A program made the translations under genes and the position numbers. From Taishania pollutisoli (GTDB taxonomy: Bacteria; Bacteroidota; Bacteroidia; Flavobacteriales_D; Crocinitomicaceae): a DNA stretch of 64,000 nucleotides. Positions 8,822 through 18,658 of this stretch are shown in pieces; position 1 is the stretch's first letter, and each line of letters starts with the position of its first letter. The stretch spans positions 310,001 to 374,000 of the forward strand of contig NZ_JACVEL010000004.1 in assembly GCF_014518315.1 (NCBI RefSeq). The letters run 5' to 3'. The notes beneath the pieces were generated by a model, which was not told the DNA's origin, made no database searches, and saw only the letters and a list, made by a program, of their open reading frames with translations.

Positions 8822-10849
8822 ATGAAAACAAGAATTCCCCTCCTTTTAGCAGTGGTTGCCCAGTTGGTGTGCTCAGTCACATTTGCTGCACCGGGTGACA
8901 CCACACATATCCGTGTACACGATGCGGTAGACATGGTTTGGTACGAAAACTACGACCGCCCTGTTTCATTCCCGAGCAGTAATGTGACGTATTCCAAAAT
9001 TCTGATGCACTACACAATGGGATGTGCTTCTACCGGATGCAGTGACTGGGATTATACTACAAAAATTGAATTGAGAAATCCGTTGGGATACATGGATTCG
9101 ACCATTGCGGATATTGATACCGTTTCAACAAGTCCGCTGGTAATTGATACCACCTGGAATGTGTTTGAAGCAAAAGAATCGTTCGAACTGGCGCGTGTCA
9201 TTACTCCTTATGGAGGCTACATGCGTGTCGGGTCCAATGGTTACACTCCTGACTGGCAACACGTGCATACGTTTGATGTAACGGATTATGCTCCGTTATT
9301 AAAAGGAGACAAAGAGATTCGTGCGTTTTACGGAGGTTGGTCAAGTGGTTTCAGCGTGACGATTGATTTTGAGTTTATTGAAGGAACTCCTCCGAGAGAA
9401 GTATTGGAAGTGCGTAATTTATGGCAAACAGGAGGTGACGGCTGGCAATATCAGAATGCAACTCAGTTTGAACAAAACCGTTTGCATCCGTTATCTGTCG
9501 ACTTTCCTGCGGAAATGGAAAATGCCAAGTTGCGTTTTATTCCTTCCGGACACGGATTTGATAACAATACAGGTTGCGCCGAATTCTGTGAGCGAAATTA
9601 CTACCTGCGTTTAGACGGTACGCAAATTGGTTCCAACCTGATGTGGGATGACAAGTGTGGTGCTAACCCTATTTTCCCGCAAGGAGGAACGTGGCTGTAC
9701 GATCGTGCGAACTGGTGTCCGGGACTCAGAGCGCATCATTTTGATCACGAATTGACAGGGTTGGTGAATCCGGGAGCGACACATAACCTGGATATCGATA
9801 TTCAGGCAATCAACTGGAGCGGTACACAAGCGCCGGTTTATATACTGGAAACACAATTGTTTATTTACGGTAATAAATCGTTCCAGAACGATGCAGCGAT
9901 TGAGGACATTATTTCTCCTTCACTGAAAGATGATCACAAACGATTTAACCCGATTTGTAACCACGCAACGGTGGAAATTAAAAACTACGGAGCACAAAAC
10001 TTAACATCGGCAACGATTACCTATTCCGTTAACGGAAATAACTGGAGATCGTATGAATGGACCGGAAATCTGGCGTTTGAAGAAACGGAGATTGTCACGC
10101 TTAACCTAACAGAAGCCTGGGAATGGACCGGTGGAATGGGAGAATCTGAATTTATGGTATTGATTGAACATCCGAACGGACAAACAGATGAAAACACCCT
10201 GAATAATAAATTAACTTCTGTTTTTAAAACGACTCCTATGCTCCCTTCTTCTACGGAATTCCAATTCAGAACAAACGGAAGACCGGCACAAACAACCTGG
10301 CAATTATTTGATGCATATGGTGCGTTGTTGAAACAAAACATACCAGGAATGACTGCAAATACCTTGTACAAGGATACGTTCAATTTAGAACCGGGATGTT
10401 ACTTGTTGAGAATTGAAGACAGCGGAGAGAACGGGCTTTCCTGGTGGGCGAATAATGAAGGTTCAGGTAGCGCGCGACTACGAATACTGGGAGGATCATA
10501 TGTGCATACATTCAACCCGGATTTTGGTACGGCAATCGACTATTATTTTACAACCGGATATTCATTGAACCTGCCGGAAGAATTCAAGCAACAAGAACGT
10601 GAAGTATTGGTTTTCCCGAATCCAAGCGAAGGAAAATTTACCTTATCGTTTGACTGGTTTAATAATGAACAAATTACAATAGAAGTCACCAATCTGTTTG
10701 GACAGGTGATTGAACGGGATACGGTAAATGTGAATAACTATGAATCAGTTGTCAGAAAATATGATCTGAGTGATCAAGGTTCCGGGAATTACCTGATCCA
10801 CATCATCACGGCAGATAAAAAAATTATAAAAAAGGTAACGGTTCTTTGA
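8822..10849 (+). CDS. Secreted PNGase F-like glycosylasparaginase, T9SS cargo
   Basis: 675 aa with a signal peptide (cleavage after TFAA, about residue 23). Residues about 28-350 align with both domains of Elizabethkingia PNGase F, which removes N-glycans from glycoproteins. CSDWD gives D77, equivalent to catalytic D60; GCAEFC gives E254, equivalent to E206; C68-C73, C252-C256 and C279-C299 fit the three disulfides. The position of the third acid, E118, is glycine here (YGGW, 170-173). A CARDB-like linker (about 355-470), a Gly-rich beta domain and a type A T9SS sorting domain (VFPNPSEGKF near 597, ending KVTVL) follow. Family membership is certain; activity is open because of the missing Glu. 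Confidence 0.88.
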   Translation: MKTRIPLLLAVVAQLVCSVTFAAPGDTTHIRVHDAVDMVWYENYDRPVSFPSSNVTYSKILMHYTMGCASTGCSDWDYTTKIELRNPLGYMDSTIADIDTVSTSPLVIDTTWNVFEAKESFELARVITPYGGYMRVGSNGYTPDWQHVHTFDVTDYAPLLKGDKEIRAFYGGWSSGFSVTIDFEFIEGTPPREVLEVRNLWQTGGDGWQYQNATQFEQNRLHPLSVDFPAEMENAKLRFIPSGHGFDNNTGCAEFCERNYYLRLDGTQIGSNLMWDDKCGANPIFPQGGTWLYDRANWCPGLRAHHFDHELTGLVNPGATHNLDIDIQAINWSGTQAPVYILETQLFIYGNKSFQNDAAIEDIISPSLKDDHKRFNPICNHATVEIKNYGAQNLTSATITYSVNGNNWRSYEWTGNLAFEETEIVTLNLTEAWEWTGGMGESEFMVLIEHPNGQTDENTLNNKLTSVFKTTPMLPSSTEFQFRTNGRPAQTTWQLFDAYGALLKQNIPGMTANTLYKDTFNLEPGCYLLRIEDSGENGLSWWANNEGSGSARLRILGGSYVHTFNPDFGTAIDYYFTTGYSLNLPEEFKQQEREVLVFPNPSEGKFTLSFDWFNNEQITIEVTNLFGQVIERDTVNVNNYESVVRKYDLSDQGSGNYLIHIITADKKIIKKVTVL

Positions 10850-10883
10850 AGAGCAGAAGAGAACGTTCTTCCGGGTAATTAAA

Positions 10884-10920
10884 AAAGAACCCCCGGTGAA
10901 TCAATCACCGGGGGTTCTTT
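10884..10920. terminator. Bidirectional intrinsic terminator
   Basis: Perfect 16-bp inverted repeat: 10884-10899 pairs with 10905-10920 around a 5-nt loop (ATCAA). The A-rich left and T-rich right edges make it work both ways, between the convergent T9SS cargo genes. Confidence 0.92.
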
Positions 10921-10937
10921 ATATACTATTTGTATGC

Positions 10938-12536
10938 TTAGTTACGTACCACTTTTTTCACCAATGACCCGTTCGCATTGGAAATAAGAACATGGTAGGT
11001 TCCCGGTGCCAGGTTACTCATGTCAATTGAAGATTCAACATCTGCTTTTACAGTAGTTGTTGAAATTGTACGACCAGTCAGATCAAGTACCTGAATAGTT
11101 GACGCTGTTGGAATAGCAGAAATAACAACTGCTCCGTTCGTTGGGTTCGGAGAAATAAAGATATTCTGTAAGGTTGCAGAACCGATTCCCAACTCTTCAA
11201 TTATGTTGATTTTGTAATCTTCCGTTTCACCGTATACTTGTGCTTCGTCACACGATAAATCATCTGTCGCTCCTGTAGCAGCTACTGCAGCAACACGTAC
11301 ACGCATCATGTGTTCTCCCAGTGGCGAAGTTGCAGGAATTGTAAGTGTACCGTTGACAACACTTCCGGAACCTGTTCCGATGTATGTAAATTCAGATGGT
11401 TCAAAGACTCCGTTGTCATTGTAGTCAATCCAAACGGATACAGACTCACTTGTAAAACCACTTCCTACAGTTACATTGATTGCTGTAGATGCTCCTGCCT
11501 GGATGTCAGGGATTGAAAGAGAAGTATAATCGGTATACCCGTCTACACCACATGCAGAGGCATTGGAGAATCCTAAATCCGGTAAATCGACATTTGTAAT
11601 CACATCGTCATCCGTACAGTCGAGTACAGGAATACACATACATTCTAATGGAGTTTTAACAGTTATAGAAATAACGTTTGATGTCACGGACTGCCCGTTT
11701 TCAGAACATGTTAACACAACGCGGTACTGAATAGCTCCCGTTACCGAAACTGTAAAATTATCCGATTGTGTAGGGGAAAGCATATCGTTCCAGTTTGTTC
11801 CGTCAGAGGATGCCTGTAGTTGATAAGACAATCCGGCTGCATCCGGGTAATAATCCATTGATAGTTGAATCGTCTCTCCTGCACAAACAGAAACGGAAGA
11901 TGCCGTTAGTGTAATGGAAGATGGTAACGTGCTGCAATCCGGTGCTGCGGTTACATTCAACGTATAATCTTCAAACTCACCATAATCCAGCGGTTCATTG
12001 TAACAGCCCAGATCTGCAGTAATCAATCCTGCATACACCATGAAACGGATCGGGTAAAATCCTGCAGGTGTATTTGCCGGTAATGTAATGCTGGAAGTAA
12101 TTGTGTTTCCTGAACCCTGACCGATGTAGATGAATTCATCTTCGGCGAATTGCTCATCTCCATTGTAATCAATCCATGCACCCACACTTTCTGTTGTCCA
12201 CCCATCTCCGACAGTTACAGAGATCGGAGTACCAACTCCTGCTGTTACATTCGCAGTCATGATTTGGTAATCTCCATACCCGTTTGGAGAACAGGTTGTT
12301 GTGTTGTTAATAGTTGAATACGTAATATTCAAAAGCGCATCATTGTCGGAACAATCAATTGCAACGGCACACAATGCCTTTGTCTGGTTGTTTGTATGTA
12401 CAACGTGCGGTTTCAGCGTGTTCATCTTAGAAACGGTGTTTTTCGGAACTACTGTAGATTTTTGTTGGGCAAAAAGACTGGTTGCACCAAAAGCAGTTAA
12501 CAGGGCAACGCCCTTGAAGTAATTAATAGTGTTCAT
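10938..12536 (-). CDS. T9SS-sorted protein with two GEVED domains
   Basis: 532 aa, secreted. The signal peptide is MNTINYFKGVALLTAFGATSLF-A-Q. Two GEVED domains, about residues 55-200 and 300-450, share the pattern CSPNGYGDY/CGVDGYTDY ... WIDYNGD/WIDYNDN ... YGEFEDY/YGETEDY. Between them lies an Ig/PKD-like insert of about 100 aa. The C-terminus (IFISPNPTNGAVV to KKVVRN) is a type A T9SS sorting domain, so the product should be exported through the outer membrane and probably anchored on the surface. GEVED domains are common in adhesin- or protease-associated proteins; the ligand is unknown. The start is Met10 of the longest frame because the upstream TTG lies inside the promoter box. Confidence 0.85.
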   Translation of the reverse strand: MNTINYFKGVALLTAFGATSLFAQQKSTVVPKNTVSKMNTLKPHVVHTNNQTKALCAVAIDCSDNDALLNITYSTINNTTTCSPNGYGDYQIMTANVTAGVGTPISVTVGDGWTTESVGAWIDYNGDEQFAEDEFIYIGQGSGNTITSSITLPANTPAGFYPIRFMVYAGLITADLGCYNEPLDYGEFEDYTLNVTAAPDCSTLPSSITLTASSVSVCAGETIQLSMDYYPDAAGLSYQLQASSDGTNWNDMLSPTQSDNFTVSVTGAIQYRVVLTCSENGQSVTSNVISITVKTPLECMCIPVLDCTDDDVITNVDLPDLGFSNASACGVDGYTDYTSLSIPDIQAGASTAINVTVGSGFTSESVSVWIDYNDNGVFEPSEFTYIGTGSGSVVNGTLTIPATSPLGEHMMRVRVAAVAATGATDDLSCDEAQVYGETEDYKINIIEELGIGSATLQNIFISPNPTNGAVVISAIPTASTIQVLDLTGRTISTTTVKADVESSIDMSNLAPGTYHVLISNANGSLVKKVVRN

Positions 12537-12560
12537 ACTGAATAAAAGATTTAGTTTCCC

Positions 12561-12568
12561 CAAATATA
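12561..12568 (-). promoter_or_regulatory. -7 box TATATTTG
   Basis: Minus-strand TATATTTG, 24 nt before the ATG at 12536. It supports that start for the GEVED protein gene. Confidence 0.6.
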
Positions 12569-12621
12569 AGACAATTATCCTGGTGTGATGCCCAAAAAAT
12601 GTGCATTTAACATTTATAATG

Positions 12622-12654
12622 AAACAGGGGGCATTTTATAAGTGCCCCCTGTTT
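12622..12654 (-). terminator. Intrinsic terminator of clpB
   Basis: AAACAGGGGGCA (12622-12633) is perfectly complementary to TGCCCCCTGTTT (12643-12654), a 12-bp stem with a 9-nt loop, about 30 nt after the clpB stop codon. It has T-rich sequence on the minus-strand exit side. Confidence 0.8.
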
Positions 12655-12682
12655 ACTGGTATTTAGGTAGTCTAACTCTATT

Positions 12683-15301
12683 TTATTCAGCTACTTCTTC
12701 CACCTCGTTGATGGGTTTTCTGAACACGATTTTTCCGTCAAAAATATCCATCACAACATTGTGTGTTTTGTCGATGGTACCTCCGAGTAGTGCCTTTGAT
12801 AGCTCATTCAGTACTGAACGTTGAATGACACGTTTTACCGGACGTGCACCAAAGAACGGGTCGTACCCTGTATCGGCAATCCAGTCAAATGCTTCCGGAC
12901 TGATCACCAGGTTGATTCCCTGTTCGTGCAGCAATTGTTTCAATCCGTCCAGCTGGATGCGTACAATCTGGCGTACATTTCCTTTGGAAAGCGGGTTGAA
13001 CATAATCGTTTCATCGATCCGGTTCAGAAACTCCGGACGGATTGTTGCTTTCAACAATTCCATGACTTCCGTTTTTGCTTTTTCGGCTGCCCGTGGATAA
13101 TCCATTTCCGAAACACCATCAAATTTCTCATGAATAATGTTTGATCCGAGGTTGGAAGTCATAATAATGATCGTATTCTTAAAATTGACCATGCGCCCTT
13201 TGTTATCGGTCAGACGCCCGTCATCCAATACTTGTAGCAAGATGTTGAATACATCCGGGTGTGCTTTTTCAATTTCATCCAGTAATACAATGGAGTATGG
13301 TTTTCTGCGAACGGCTTCCGTCAGCTGACCACCTTCATCGTATCCCACGTATCCCGGAGGCGCTCCAACCAATCGCGACACAGCGTGTTTTTCCTGGTAC
13401 TCACTCATATCGATCCGCGTCATGGCATTTTCGTCATTGAACAAATATTCAGCCAGTGCCTTTGCCAATTCGGTTTTACCGACTCCCGTTGTACCTAAGA
13501 AGATAAACGATCCGATTGGTCTGCGTTTGTCCTGTAATCCGGCTCTTGAACGACGAACAGCATCCGAGAGTGCTTCAATTGCTTGTTCCTGTCCTACAAC
13601 CCGTTTTTCCAGTTCATCTTCCAGTCGAAGTAATTTAGCGACTTCACTTTCCAGCATTTTGGAAACAGGTATACCGGTCCATTTTGCTACTACTTCAGCA
13701 ATTTCATCAGCATCTACCTCCTCCTTGATGAGGTTTGATTTGGATTGAATTTCTGCCAGTTTCGCCTTATTTTCTTCCAGTTTTACTTCCGCTTCTTTGA
13801 TTTTACCATAGCGCAATTCAGCGACCTTACCATAGTCTCCTGCACGTTCGGCCTGCTGTGCCTGCAATTCGAAGTTGTCAATGTCCTCTTTTGCCTGTTG
13901 CACGGCATCAATTACATCCCGTTCCGCTTGCCATTTGGCTTTAAAGGCATCCCGTTGTGCGTTTAGTTCAGCGAGTTCTTTTTCAAGTTGCTCAATTTTC
14001 GCTTCGTCCTTTTCCCGTTTGATGGCTTCCCGTTCGATTTCCAGCTGCATAATCTTGCGTTCGATCTCATCCAGTTCTTCCGGTTTGGAGTTGATTTCCA
14101 TCCGCAGTTTGGATGCTGCTTCATCAATAAGGTCAATCGCTTTATCCGGTAAATGACGATCTGTGATATACCGCTGGGACAATTCCACCGCTGAAACGAT
14201 TGCAGAATCTTTGATCAGTACTTTGTGGTGATTTTCATATTTTTCTTTGATTCCGCGCAGGATGGAGATAGCATCTTCTGCACTTGGTTCGTCCACCAAT
14301 ACTGTTTGGAAACGGCGTACCAACGCTTTGTCTTTTTCAAAGTATTTTTGGTATTCGTTCAAAGTTGTTGCACCAACAGCTCTCAATTCTCCACGTGCCA
14401 GTGCCGGTTTCAGGATATTCGCGGCATCCATTGCACCTTCACCCCCTCCGGCTCCGACAAGCGTATGGATTTCGTCAATGAACAGGATGATCTCTCCGTC
14501 AGAAGCGATGACTTCTTTGACAACAGATTTCAACCGTTCTTCAAATTCCCCTTTGTATTTCGCTCCGGCAACCAACGCTCCCATATCGAGCGAGTAAACG
14601 ATTTTACTTTTCAGATTTTCAGGTACGTCTCCATTGACAATCCGGTGTGCGATTCCTTCCGCAATTGCTGTTTTACCGACTCCCGGTTCACCGATCAGGA
14701 TCGGGTTGTTTTTAGTTCTTCGGGTAAGGATCTGCAACACCCGGCGGATTTCTTCATCCCGCCCGATTACCGGATCCAGTTTTCCCTGTTGCGCCAGTTC
14801 ATTGAGGTTCTTGGCGTATTTTTCCAATGATTTATAATTCCCGTCCTGAGAATGAGAAGTTACTTTTTCACCGTTTCTTAAATCCATAATGGTTTCTTTC
14901 AGATTTTTCTTTGTGATTTTATTGTCTTTTAATAATTGAGCGACAGCATCATTGCCATCCAACATTGCATAAAGCAATAACTCGATGGAAACGTATTCGT
15001 CACCGAAGTTTTTCATTTCAACAAACGCGTTGTTCAATGTTTTCTGAGCGTTTGATGACAGGTAGAGTTGTCCGCCACTGACTTTTGCTGTCGCATCCAG
15101 CATGCGATCCAGTGTTTGTTCCACGATGGCTGTGTTGACATTTAACTTTGAAAACAGGTAAGGTACAACATCTTTGTCTGCTATCAAAATGCCTTTCAAT
15201 ATGTGCACATTTTCAACTGCCTGATGTCCTCTGGCTGTCGCCAGTTGTTCTGCTTGTTGAATTGCTTCCTGTGATTTTATTGTGAATTTTTGGATGTCCA
15301 T
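12683..15301 (-). CDS. clpB: ATP-dependent disaggregase ClpB
   Basis: Hexameric AAA+ chaperone, 872 aa, which with DnaK/DnaJ/GrpE extracts polypeptides from aggregates. Order: Clp N-domain (1-145), AAA1 with Walker A GEPGVGKT (about 205) and Walker [10 protein letters not shown], the coiled-coil middle domain (about 405-525) that marks ClpB rather than ClpA or ClpC, then AAA2 with GTTGVGKT (about 610) and [14 protein letters not shown], followed by the D2-small domain. Aromatic pore loops KYKGEFEER and GYVGYDEGG are present. No ClpP-binding IGL loop was seen. It appears monocistronic with its own terminator; the 388-nt upstream gap may contain heat-stress control but no box was recognised. 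Confidence 0.96.
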   Translation of the reverse strand: MDIQKFTIKSQEAIQQAEQLATARGHQAVENVHILKGILIADKDVVPYLFSKLNVNTAIVEQTLDRMLDATAKVSGGQLYLSSNAQKTLNNAFVEMKNFGDEYVSIELLLYAMLDGNDAVAQLLKDNKITKKNLKETIMDLRNGEKVTSHSQDGNYKSLEKYAKNLNELAQQGKLDPVIGRDEEIRRVLQILTRRTKNNPILIGEPGVGKTAIAEGIAHRIVNGDVPENLKSKIVYSLDMGALVAGAKYKGEFEERLKSVVKEVIASDGEIILFIDEIHTLVGAGGGEGAMDAANILKPALARGELRAVGATTLNEYQKYFEKDKALVRRFQTVLVDEPSAEDAISILRGIKEKYENHHKVLIKDSAIVSAVELSQRYITDRHLPDKAIDLIDEAASKLRMEINSKPEELDEIERKIMQLEIEREAIKREKDEAKIEQLEKELAELNAQRDAFKAKWQAERDVIDAVQQAKEDIDNFELQAQQAERAGDYGKVAELRYGKIKEAEVKLEENKAKLAEIQSKSNLIKEEVDADEIAEVVAKWTGIPVSKMLESEVAKLLRLEDELEKRVVGQEQAIEALSDAVRRSRAGLQDKRRPIGSFIFLGTTGVGKTELAKALAEYLFNDENAMTRIDMSEYQEKHAVSRLVGAPPGYVGYDEGGQLTEAVRRKPYSIVLLDEIEKAHPDVFNILLQVLDDGRLTDNKGRMVNFKNTIIIMTSNLGSNIIHEKFDGVSEMDYPRAAEKAKTEVMELLKATIRPEFLNRIDETIMFNPLSKGNVRQIVRIQLDGLKQLLHEQGINLVISPEAFDWIADTGYDPFFGARPVKRVIQRSVLNELSKALLGGTIDKTHNVVMDIFDGKIVFRKPINEVEEVAE

Positions 15302-15690
15302 ATCATTTCATTTTTTCATCAGTTCGTCAAATTTTAAACCAGTTGAAGTATATGGGCTAAAATCGGAAATTTTGTCTTAAAAACCAATTAAAATCGCGAT
15401 GTCTTAATGACTTTTTGACAGTTTTTGTGCCGTTAGACCTGTATAATTTCGTAAAAATTTGACTTGGAGCAAACAGATTGCATTCTTAAATTTACGGAAG
15501 TTCATTCGATTAAAAAATCTTTTTTTAAAAGACGCGATTGGTCGTTTGAGTGGAGAGATAGTTTTATTTTATAGTTTAGCCGTTAGGTCGACGTTGGATG
15601 GGATGAAAAATTCTGTCCAATGTTTTTTCAAACATGCAGGAAGTAATACGCTTTGAAGCATGTATTTTTAGTTATATGGCATAATCCGGA
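15302..15690. other. Gap upstream of clpB, possible ncRNA on + strand
   Basis: No protein gene is convincing. On the + strand there is TTGACA (15415-15420), then TATAATTTCG (15442-15451), which contains TAATTTCG (one mismatch to TAnnTTTG). Hairpins follow (for example GCATAA 15679-15684 with TTATGC 15696-15701), and a terminator-like hairpin with a U-run lies at 15721-15753. Together they could define an RNA of about 300 nt. This is inference only; the same space must also hold clpB regulatory sequence. Confidence 0.3.
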
Positions 15691-16143
15691 TCAGGTTATG
15701 CTGACAATTTTTAAGTGAAGATTGGGCAGGATTATTTCCTGTCCAATTTTTTTGTGTAGCAATTGTTGCCCGATGGGAGAGTGTGCAGAGATACAAAAGA
15801 CGAAATGTTCCAGGTAATTGATTCTGCCGATGCCGGGTCCGAGGAAGTACCAACCGTTAGAAAGCTGAATCAATGATCCGACAGTAATCGTTTCCGGATG
15901 GGAATTCTGTCGTTGAAGTTGCTTGATCCATTGCAACTGCTGCTGGTAATCGGATAGTTGTCCTCCCAACTTTTCCATTTCCAGCTGTGCCATTGCCCGT
16001 GACGTTTCGTGTTTGTCGCCTGCTGTGCTTTTGGAATCGGAAGCAATATCTGTCCGCAACTGATCCAATTCGTGCTGTAACAGTTGAATTTTCCCGGACA
16101 GATGATTTTCCAGGTGCTGTGTAAATGCTTCTTTGCTGATCAT
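15691..16143 (-). CDS. GreA/GreB C-terminal-like protein
   Basis: 150 aa, cytoplasmic. The N-terminal half is helical (HELDQLRTDIASDSKSTAGDK about 25-45, then a coiled-coil), and the C-terminal half resembles the FKBP-like domain of GreA/GreB, ending with SPIGQQLLHKKIGQEI as in SPLG-x-ALLGK-x-GD of Gre factors. Flavobacteriia carry many such proteins, often mis-annotated as 3-oxoacyl-ACP synthase. A role at RNA polymerase is plausible but unproven; the acidic tip of true Gre factors is not obvious. A TATCTTTG box 7 nt before the ATG supports the start. Confidence 0.7.
   Translation of the reverse strand: MISKEAFTQHLENHLSGKIQLLQHELDQLRTDIASDSKSTAGDKHETSRAMAQLEMEKLGGQLSDYQQQLQWIKQLQRQNSHPETITVGSLIQLSNGWYFLGPGIGRINYLEHFVFCISAHSPIGQQLLHKKIGQEIILPNLHLKIVSIT
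15721..15753 (+). terminator. Terminator-like hairpin on + strand inside gene 3' end
   Basis: ATTGGGCAGGA (15721-15731) pairs with TCCTGTCCAAT (15737-15747): 11 bp with one G-T wobble, 5-nt loop, then seven T on the + strand. It overlaps the 3' part of the minus-strand Gre-like gene, so it would end a + strand transcript arising in the gap upstream of clpB. It could also be chance coding sequence. Confidence 0.4.
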
Positions 16144-16150
16144 TGGTTTG

Positions 16151-16158
16151 CAAAGATA
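16151..16158 (-). promoter_or_regulatory. -7 box TATCTTTG, 7 nt before ATG
   Basis: Minus-strand TATCTTTG 7 nt upstream of the ATG at 16143; predicts a nearly leaderless transcript for the Gre-like gene. Confidence 0.6.
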
Positions 16159-16167
16159 GAAAACGGT

Positions 16168-16863
16168 TTATTTGCCTGTATTGATCCGTTTCAATAAATC
16201 TTCCAGGTAATCGATCTGTACTTCCTGAATTTCCAGTAATTTCCTGTTTTGCTGGATGAGTAAATGATCCACTTTTTCATTCAGGAGTTGTATTTCCAAT
16301 TCCGCTTTCAGGTTTATTTTGTAATCCTGTTCAGCCCGCAACCTGTCTTTCTTTTCCTGCCTGTTCTGACTCATCATGATGATCGGAGCCTGGATTGCCG
16401 CAATACACGATAAGAGTAAATTCAACAGGATAAACGGATACGGATCAAATGGTTTTTGAGTAAAAACAAAAATATTAATTGCCATCCAGACAATCAGAAA
16501 CAGAAAAAAACAGGTAATAAACGTCCAGCTTCCGCCAAATTCAGCAATTCGATCCGACAGACGTTCACCGAATGTCAGATTTGAACTGATATCCGGCTCG
16601 ATGTTCTCTGTTAAAATGGAATTGTTGTTGATTGCTTTTAACACATCCTTGTCAATGACTGCTAACTCTCCTTTCTCCTGTTCTACAAGTGAAATCAGGT
16701 ATAATTTCCGGTACTTGTTCAGTTCCTCAACCGAGAGGATACTCTCAAAATTAAAATGGGGATGATCTGTTTTGATCAACTCAAAAATACCTTTTCGAAT
16801 ATCCTGACCTTTGATCGCTTCAAAAGAGGAAATTTCTTTATTGGAGATGCTGCTTACAGGCAT
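16168..16863 (-). CDS. DUF1003 inner-membrane protein
   Basis: 231 aa. The DUF1003 core is at about residues 100-200: RIAEFGGSWTFITCFFLFL starts the first of two membrane helices, then the helix PFILLNLLLSCIAAIQAPIIMMSQNRQ ends with the family's M-S-Q-N-R motif. A long charged helix or coiled coil follows (KKDRLRAEQDY ... LLIQQNRKLLEIQ). The N-terminal 90 residues are soluble and include VEELNKYR. DUF1003 proteins are widespread and of unknown function. The ATG at 16863 is the only reasonable start. Confidence 0.85.
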   Translation of the reverse strand: MPVSSISNKEISSFEAIKGQDIRKGIFELIKTDHPHFNFESILSVEELNKYRKLYLISLVEQEKGELAVIDKDVLKAINNNSILTENIEPDISSNLTFGERLSDRIAEFGGSWTFITCFFLFLIVWMAINIFVFTQKPFDPYPFILLNLLLSCIAAIQAPIIMMSQNRQEKKDRLRAEQDYKINLKAELEIQLLNEKVDHLLIQQNRKLLEIQEVQIDYLEDLLKRINTGK

Positions 16864-16884
16864 GGGAGTGCTAAATTTGAACCG

Positions 16885-17181
16885 TTAATCAAGGTAAACG
16901 CGGATGTACCCGTTTCCTTTTTCTATAAATGTGATTTTTTCCGCATTCCAACGGTGTTTATTTTCGCCTTTTGAGAAAATAATAAATTCATTTTCAGTAG
17001 TGATTCCCTCCAGCCACGTTGCTGTATAGCTTTTTTCTACTCCCCTTGAAATCATAATAATCTCCCGGCATGCGCATTCTTTTAATACTTCGGCCACTTT
17101 ACCGGCGTCTTGCGAGAAAGAGTTGGATGTGATAACAGCAAACGCTGCAGCTAATAAGTAGTTATACATATTCATAATCAT
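16885..17181 (-). CDS. Small secreted hypothetical protein
   Basis: About 98 aa, with a hydrophobic N-terminus (YNYLLAAAFAVITSNSFSQ) that reads as a signal peptide. The mature part is about 70 aa with two Cys (ECAC) and a basic-aromatic C-terminal part (ENKHRWNAEKITFIEKGNGYI). Not recognised. Three in-frame ATGs (17181, 17175, 17169) are all possible; the upstream TACATTCG, one mismatch to TAnnTTTG, fits any of them. Divergent from xseA. Confidence 0.5.
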   Translation of the reverse strand: MIMNMYNYLLAAAFAVITSNSFSQDAGKVAEVLKECACREIIMISRGVEKSYTATWLEGITTENEFIIFSKGENKHRWNAEKITFIEKGNGYIRVYLD

Positions 17182-17247
17182 TTGGTTTATTAGCCGAATG
17201 TACACATTTCCTTGTTACGGAAAAAGAAAAATGATTAATTTCAGGTT

Positions 17248-18639
17248 ATGAATGAGAAACGGCAGGTTTTTTCGCTTCGACAAGTGGTTGCTTCCGTCCG
17301 GAAAACCATTGAAGAACGCTACCAGTCCCTTTATTGGGTAAAAGCGGAGATGCACAAACTTAATTTGTATCCGAGCGGGCATGCCTTTCCTGAACTGGTG
17401 CAGAAAGAGGAGGGAAAAATCGTTGCTCAAATCAACGGGAGTATCTGGAAGCACAACCTGCAACGGATCAATCAGCAGTTTATGACGGTTTTGAAAGAAC
17501 CAATGAAGGAAGGATCTACACTGCTCTTACAGGTAAGAGTAAGCTTTTCGGAATTGTATGGTGTCAGTCTGCAGATTATGGACATTGATCCAAGTTATAC
17601 ACTGGGGGAATTGCAACGGGAACGGCAGGAAACATTACTCCGGTTACAGCAGGAAGGATTGATCAATAAAAATCAACAGTTGGCATTTCCAATGTTGCCG
17701 CAGCGGATTGCGATCATTTCAGCAGACACGAGTAAAGGATTGTCTGATTTTATGAAGGTACTGAACCAGAATCAATTCGGCTACGCATTTTTCACCCACT
17801 TGTTTTTTGCATACCTCCAGGGAGACGCGGCAACAGAATCCATTACCCGGCAGTTGAAAGCCATCGAAAAGGTACGACACCACTTTGATATCGTTGTCAT
17901 TGTACGGGGAGGTGGAGGAGAAGTCGGCTTGTCGTGTTACAACAACTATGAATTGTGCAAAGCCATTGCGACGTGTCCGTTACCGGTTCTGACGGGCATA
18001 GGACACTCCACAAACCTGACCGTTGCGGAGATGATTGCTTACCGGAATGCGATTACACCGACAGAACTGGGAGAATACCTGTTGCAGGTGTTCCACGAAT
18101 TCAGCGTTCCTGTCGAACGTGCCGTGGAGCAAATTCAACGTGCTTCACGAACAGTTTTAGAGCGTACGAATGCAACGTTTTCACAAACGGTAAAGCAACT
18201 GAAAAGTACTGTGCAAACCAATTTGCTGACTCATCATAATAAATGGTCGACCCTCAGCCGGAAACTGAACGCCAAAAGTGAATTGTCTGTTCAGCGGCAG
18301 CATGAGCGTTTGAAGTTTATGCAAAAAGATTTGACGACGATATCAAAACGCTTTCAGTTGGAAAAAATGACATATCTCAATGATGCGGAGTTGTTTCTGA
18401 AACAGAATGCAACAAAAACGGTGCGAAAAAAAAGTGAAGAGATGGATGTCTTACAACGACAAATTCAGTTGCTCGACCCAAAAAACGTACTGAAACGCGG
18501 TTACAGCATTGTCCGGATGGAAGGAAAATCAGTTGCTGCATCGAATTCTCCTAAGGCAGGGGAGCAATTAGACATTGAAACCTACGATTTTAAAATTTCA
18601 GCAACAATTGATCAGGTGGAAACGAACAAAAACGATTAA
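17248..18639 (+). CDS. xseA: Exodeoxyribonuclease VII large subunit
   Basis: 463 aa. N-terminal OB-fold DNA-binding domain (about 5-105), then the nuclease domain: AIISADTSKGLSDF (about 153), VVIVRGGGG (about 212) and GIGHSTNLTVAEMIA (about 250), which correspond to the conserved Exo VII motifs. A long coiled-coil (about 290-400) and a C-terminal segment with KRGYSIVR follow, as in family members. With XseB it degrades single-stranded DNA to oligonucleotides. The RGGGG-EVGL version deviates from the more usual RGGGS-x-EDL motif, common in Bacteroidota as far as I recall. It is followed after 19 nt by xseB, so the subunits are co-expressed. Confidence 0.92.
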   Translation: MNEKRQVFSLRQVVASVRKTIEERYQSLYWVKAEMHKLNLYPSGHAFPELVQKEEGKIVAQINGSIWKHNLQRINQQFMTVLKEPMKEGSTLLLQVRVSFSELYGVSLQIMDIDPSYTLGELQRERQETLLRLQQEGLINKNQQLAFPMLPQRIAIISADTSKGLSDFMKVLNQNQFGYAFFTHLFFAYLQGDAATESITRQLKAIEKVRHHFDIVVIVRGGGGEVGLSCYNNYELCKAIATCPLPVLTGIGHSTNLTVAEMIAYRNAITPTELGEYLLQVFHEFSVPVERAVEQIQRASRTVLERTNATFSQTVKQLKSTVQTNLLTHHNKWSTLSRKLNAKSELSVQRQHERLKFMQKDLTTISKRFQLEKMTYLNDAELFLKQNATKTVRKKSEEMDVLQRQIQLLDPKNVLKRGYSIVRMEGKSVAASNSPKAGEQLDIETYDFKISATIDQVETNKND

Positions 18640-18658
18640 TTTTAGAACAAATTTGAAC

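Noticed and set aside
14225-14830. 201-aa ORF on the plus strand
   Set aside because: Antisense to clpB; clpB is certain over this stretch.
15459-15656. 65-aa plus-strand ORF in the clpB upstream gap
   Set aside because: No domain, no start context, mixed Lys/Phe/Leu composition; a non-coding RNA explains this gap no worse.
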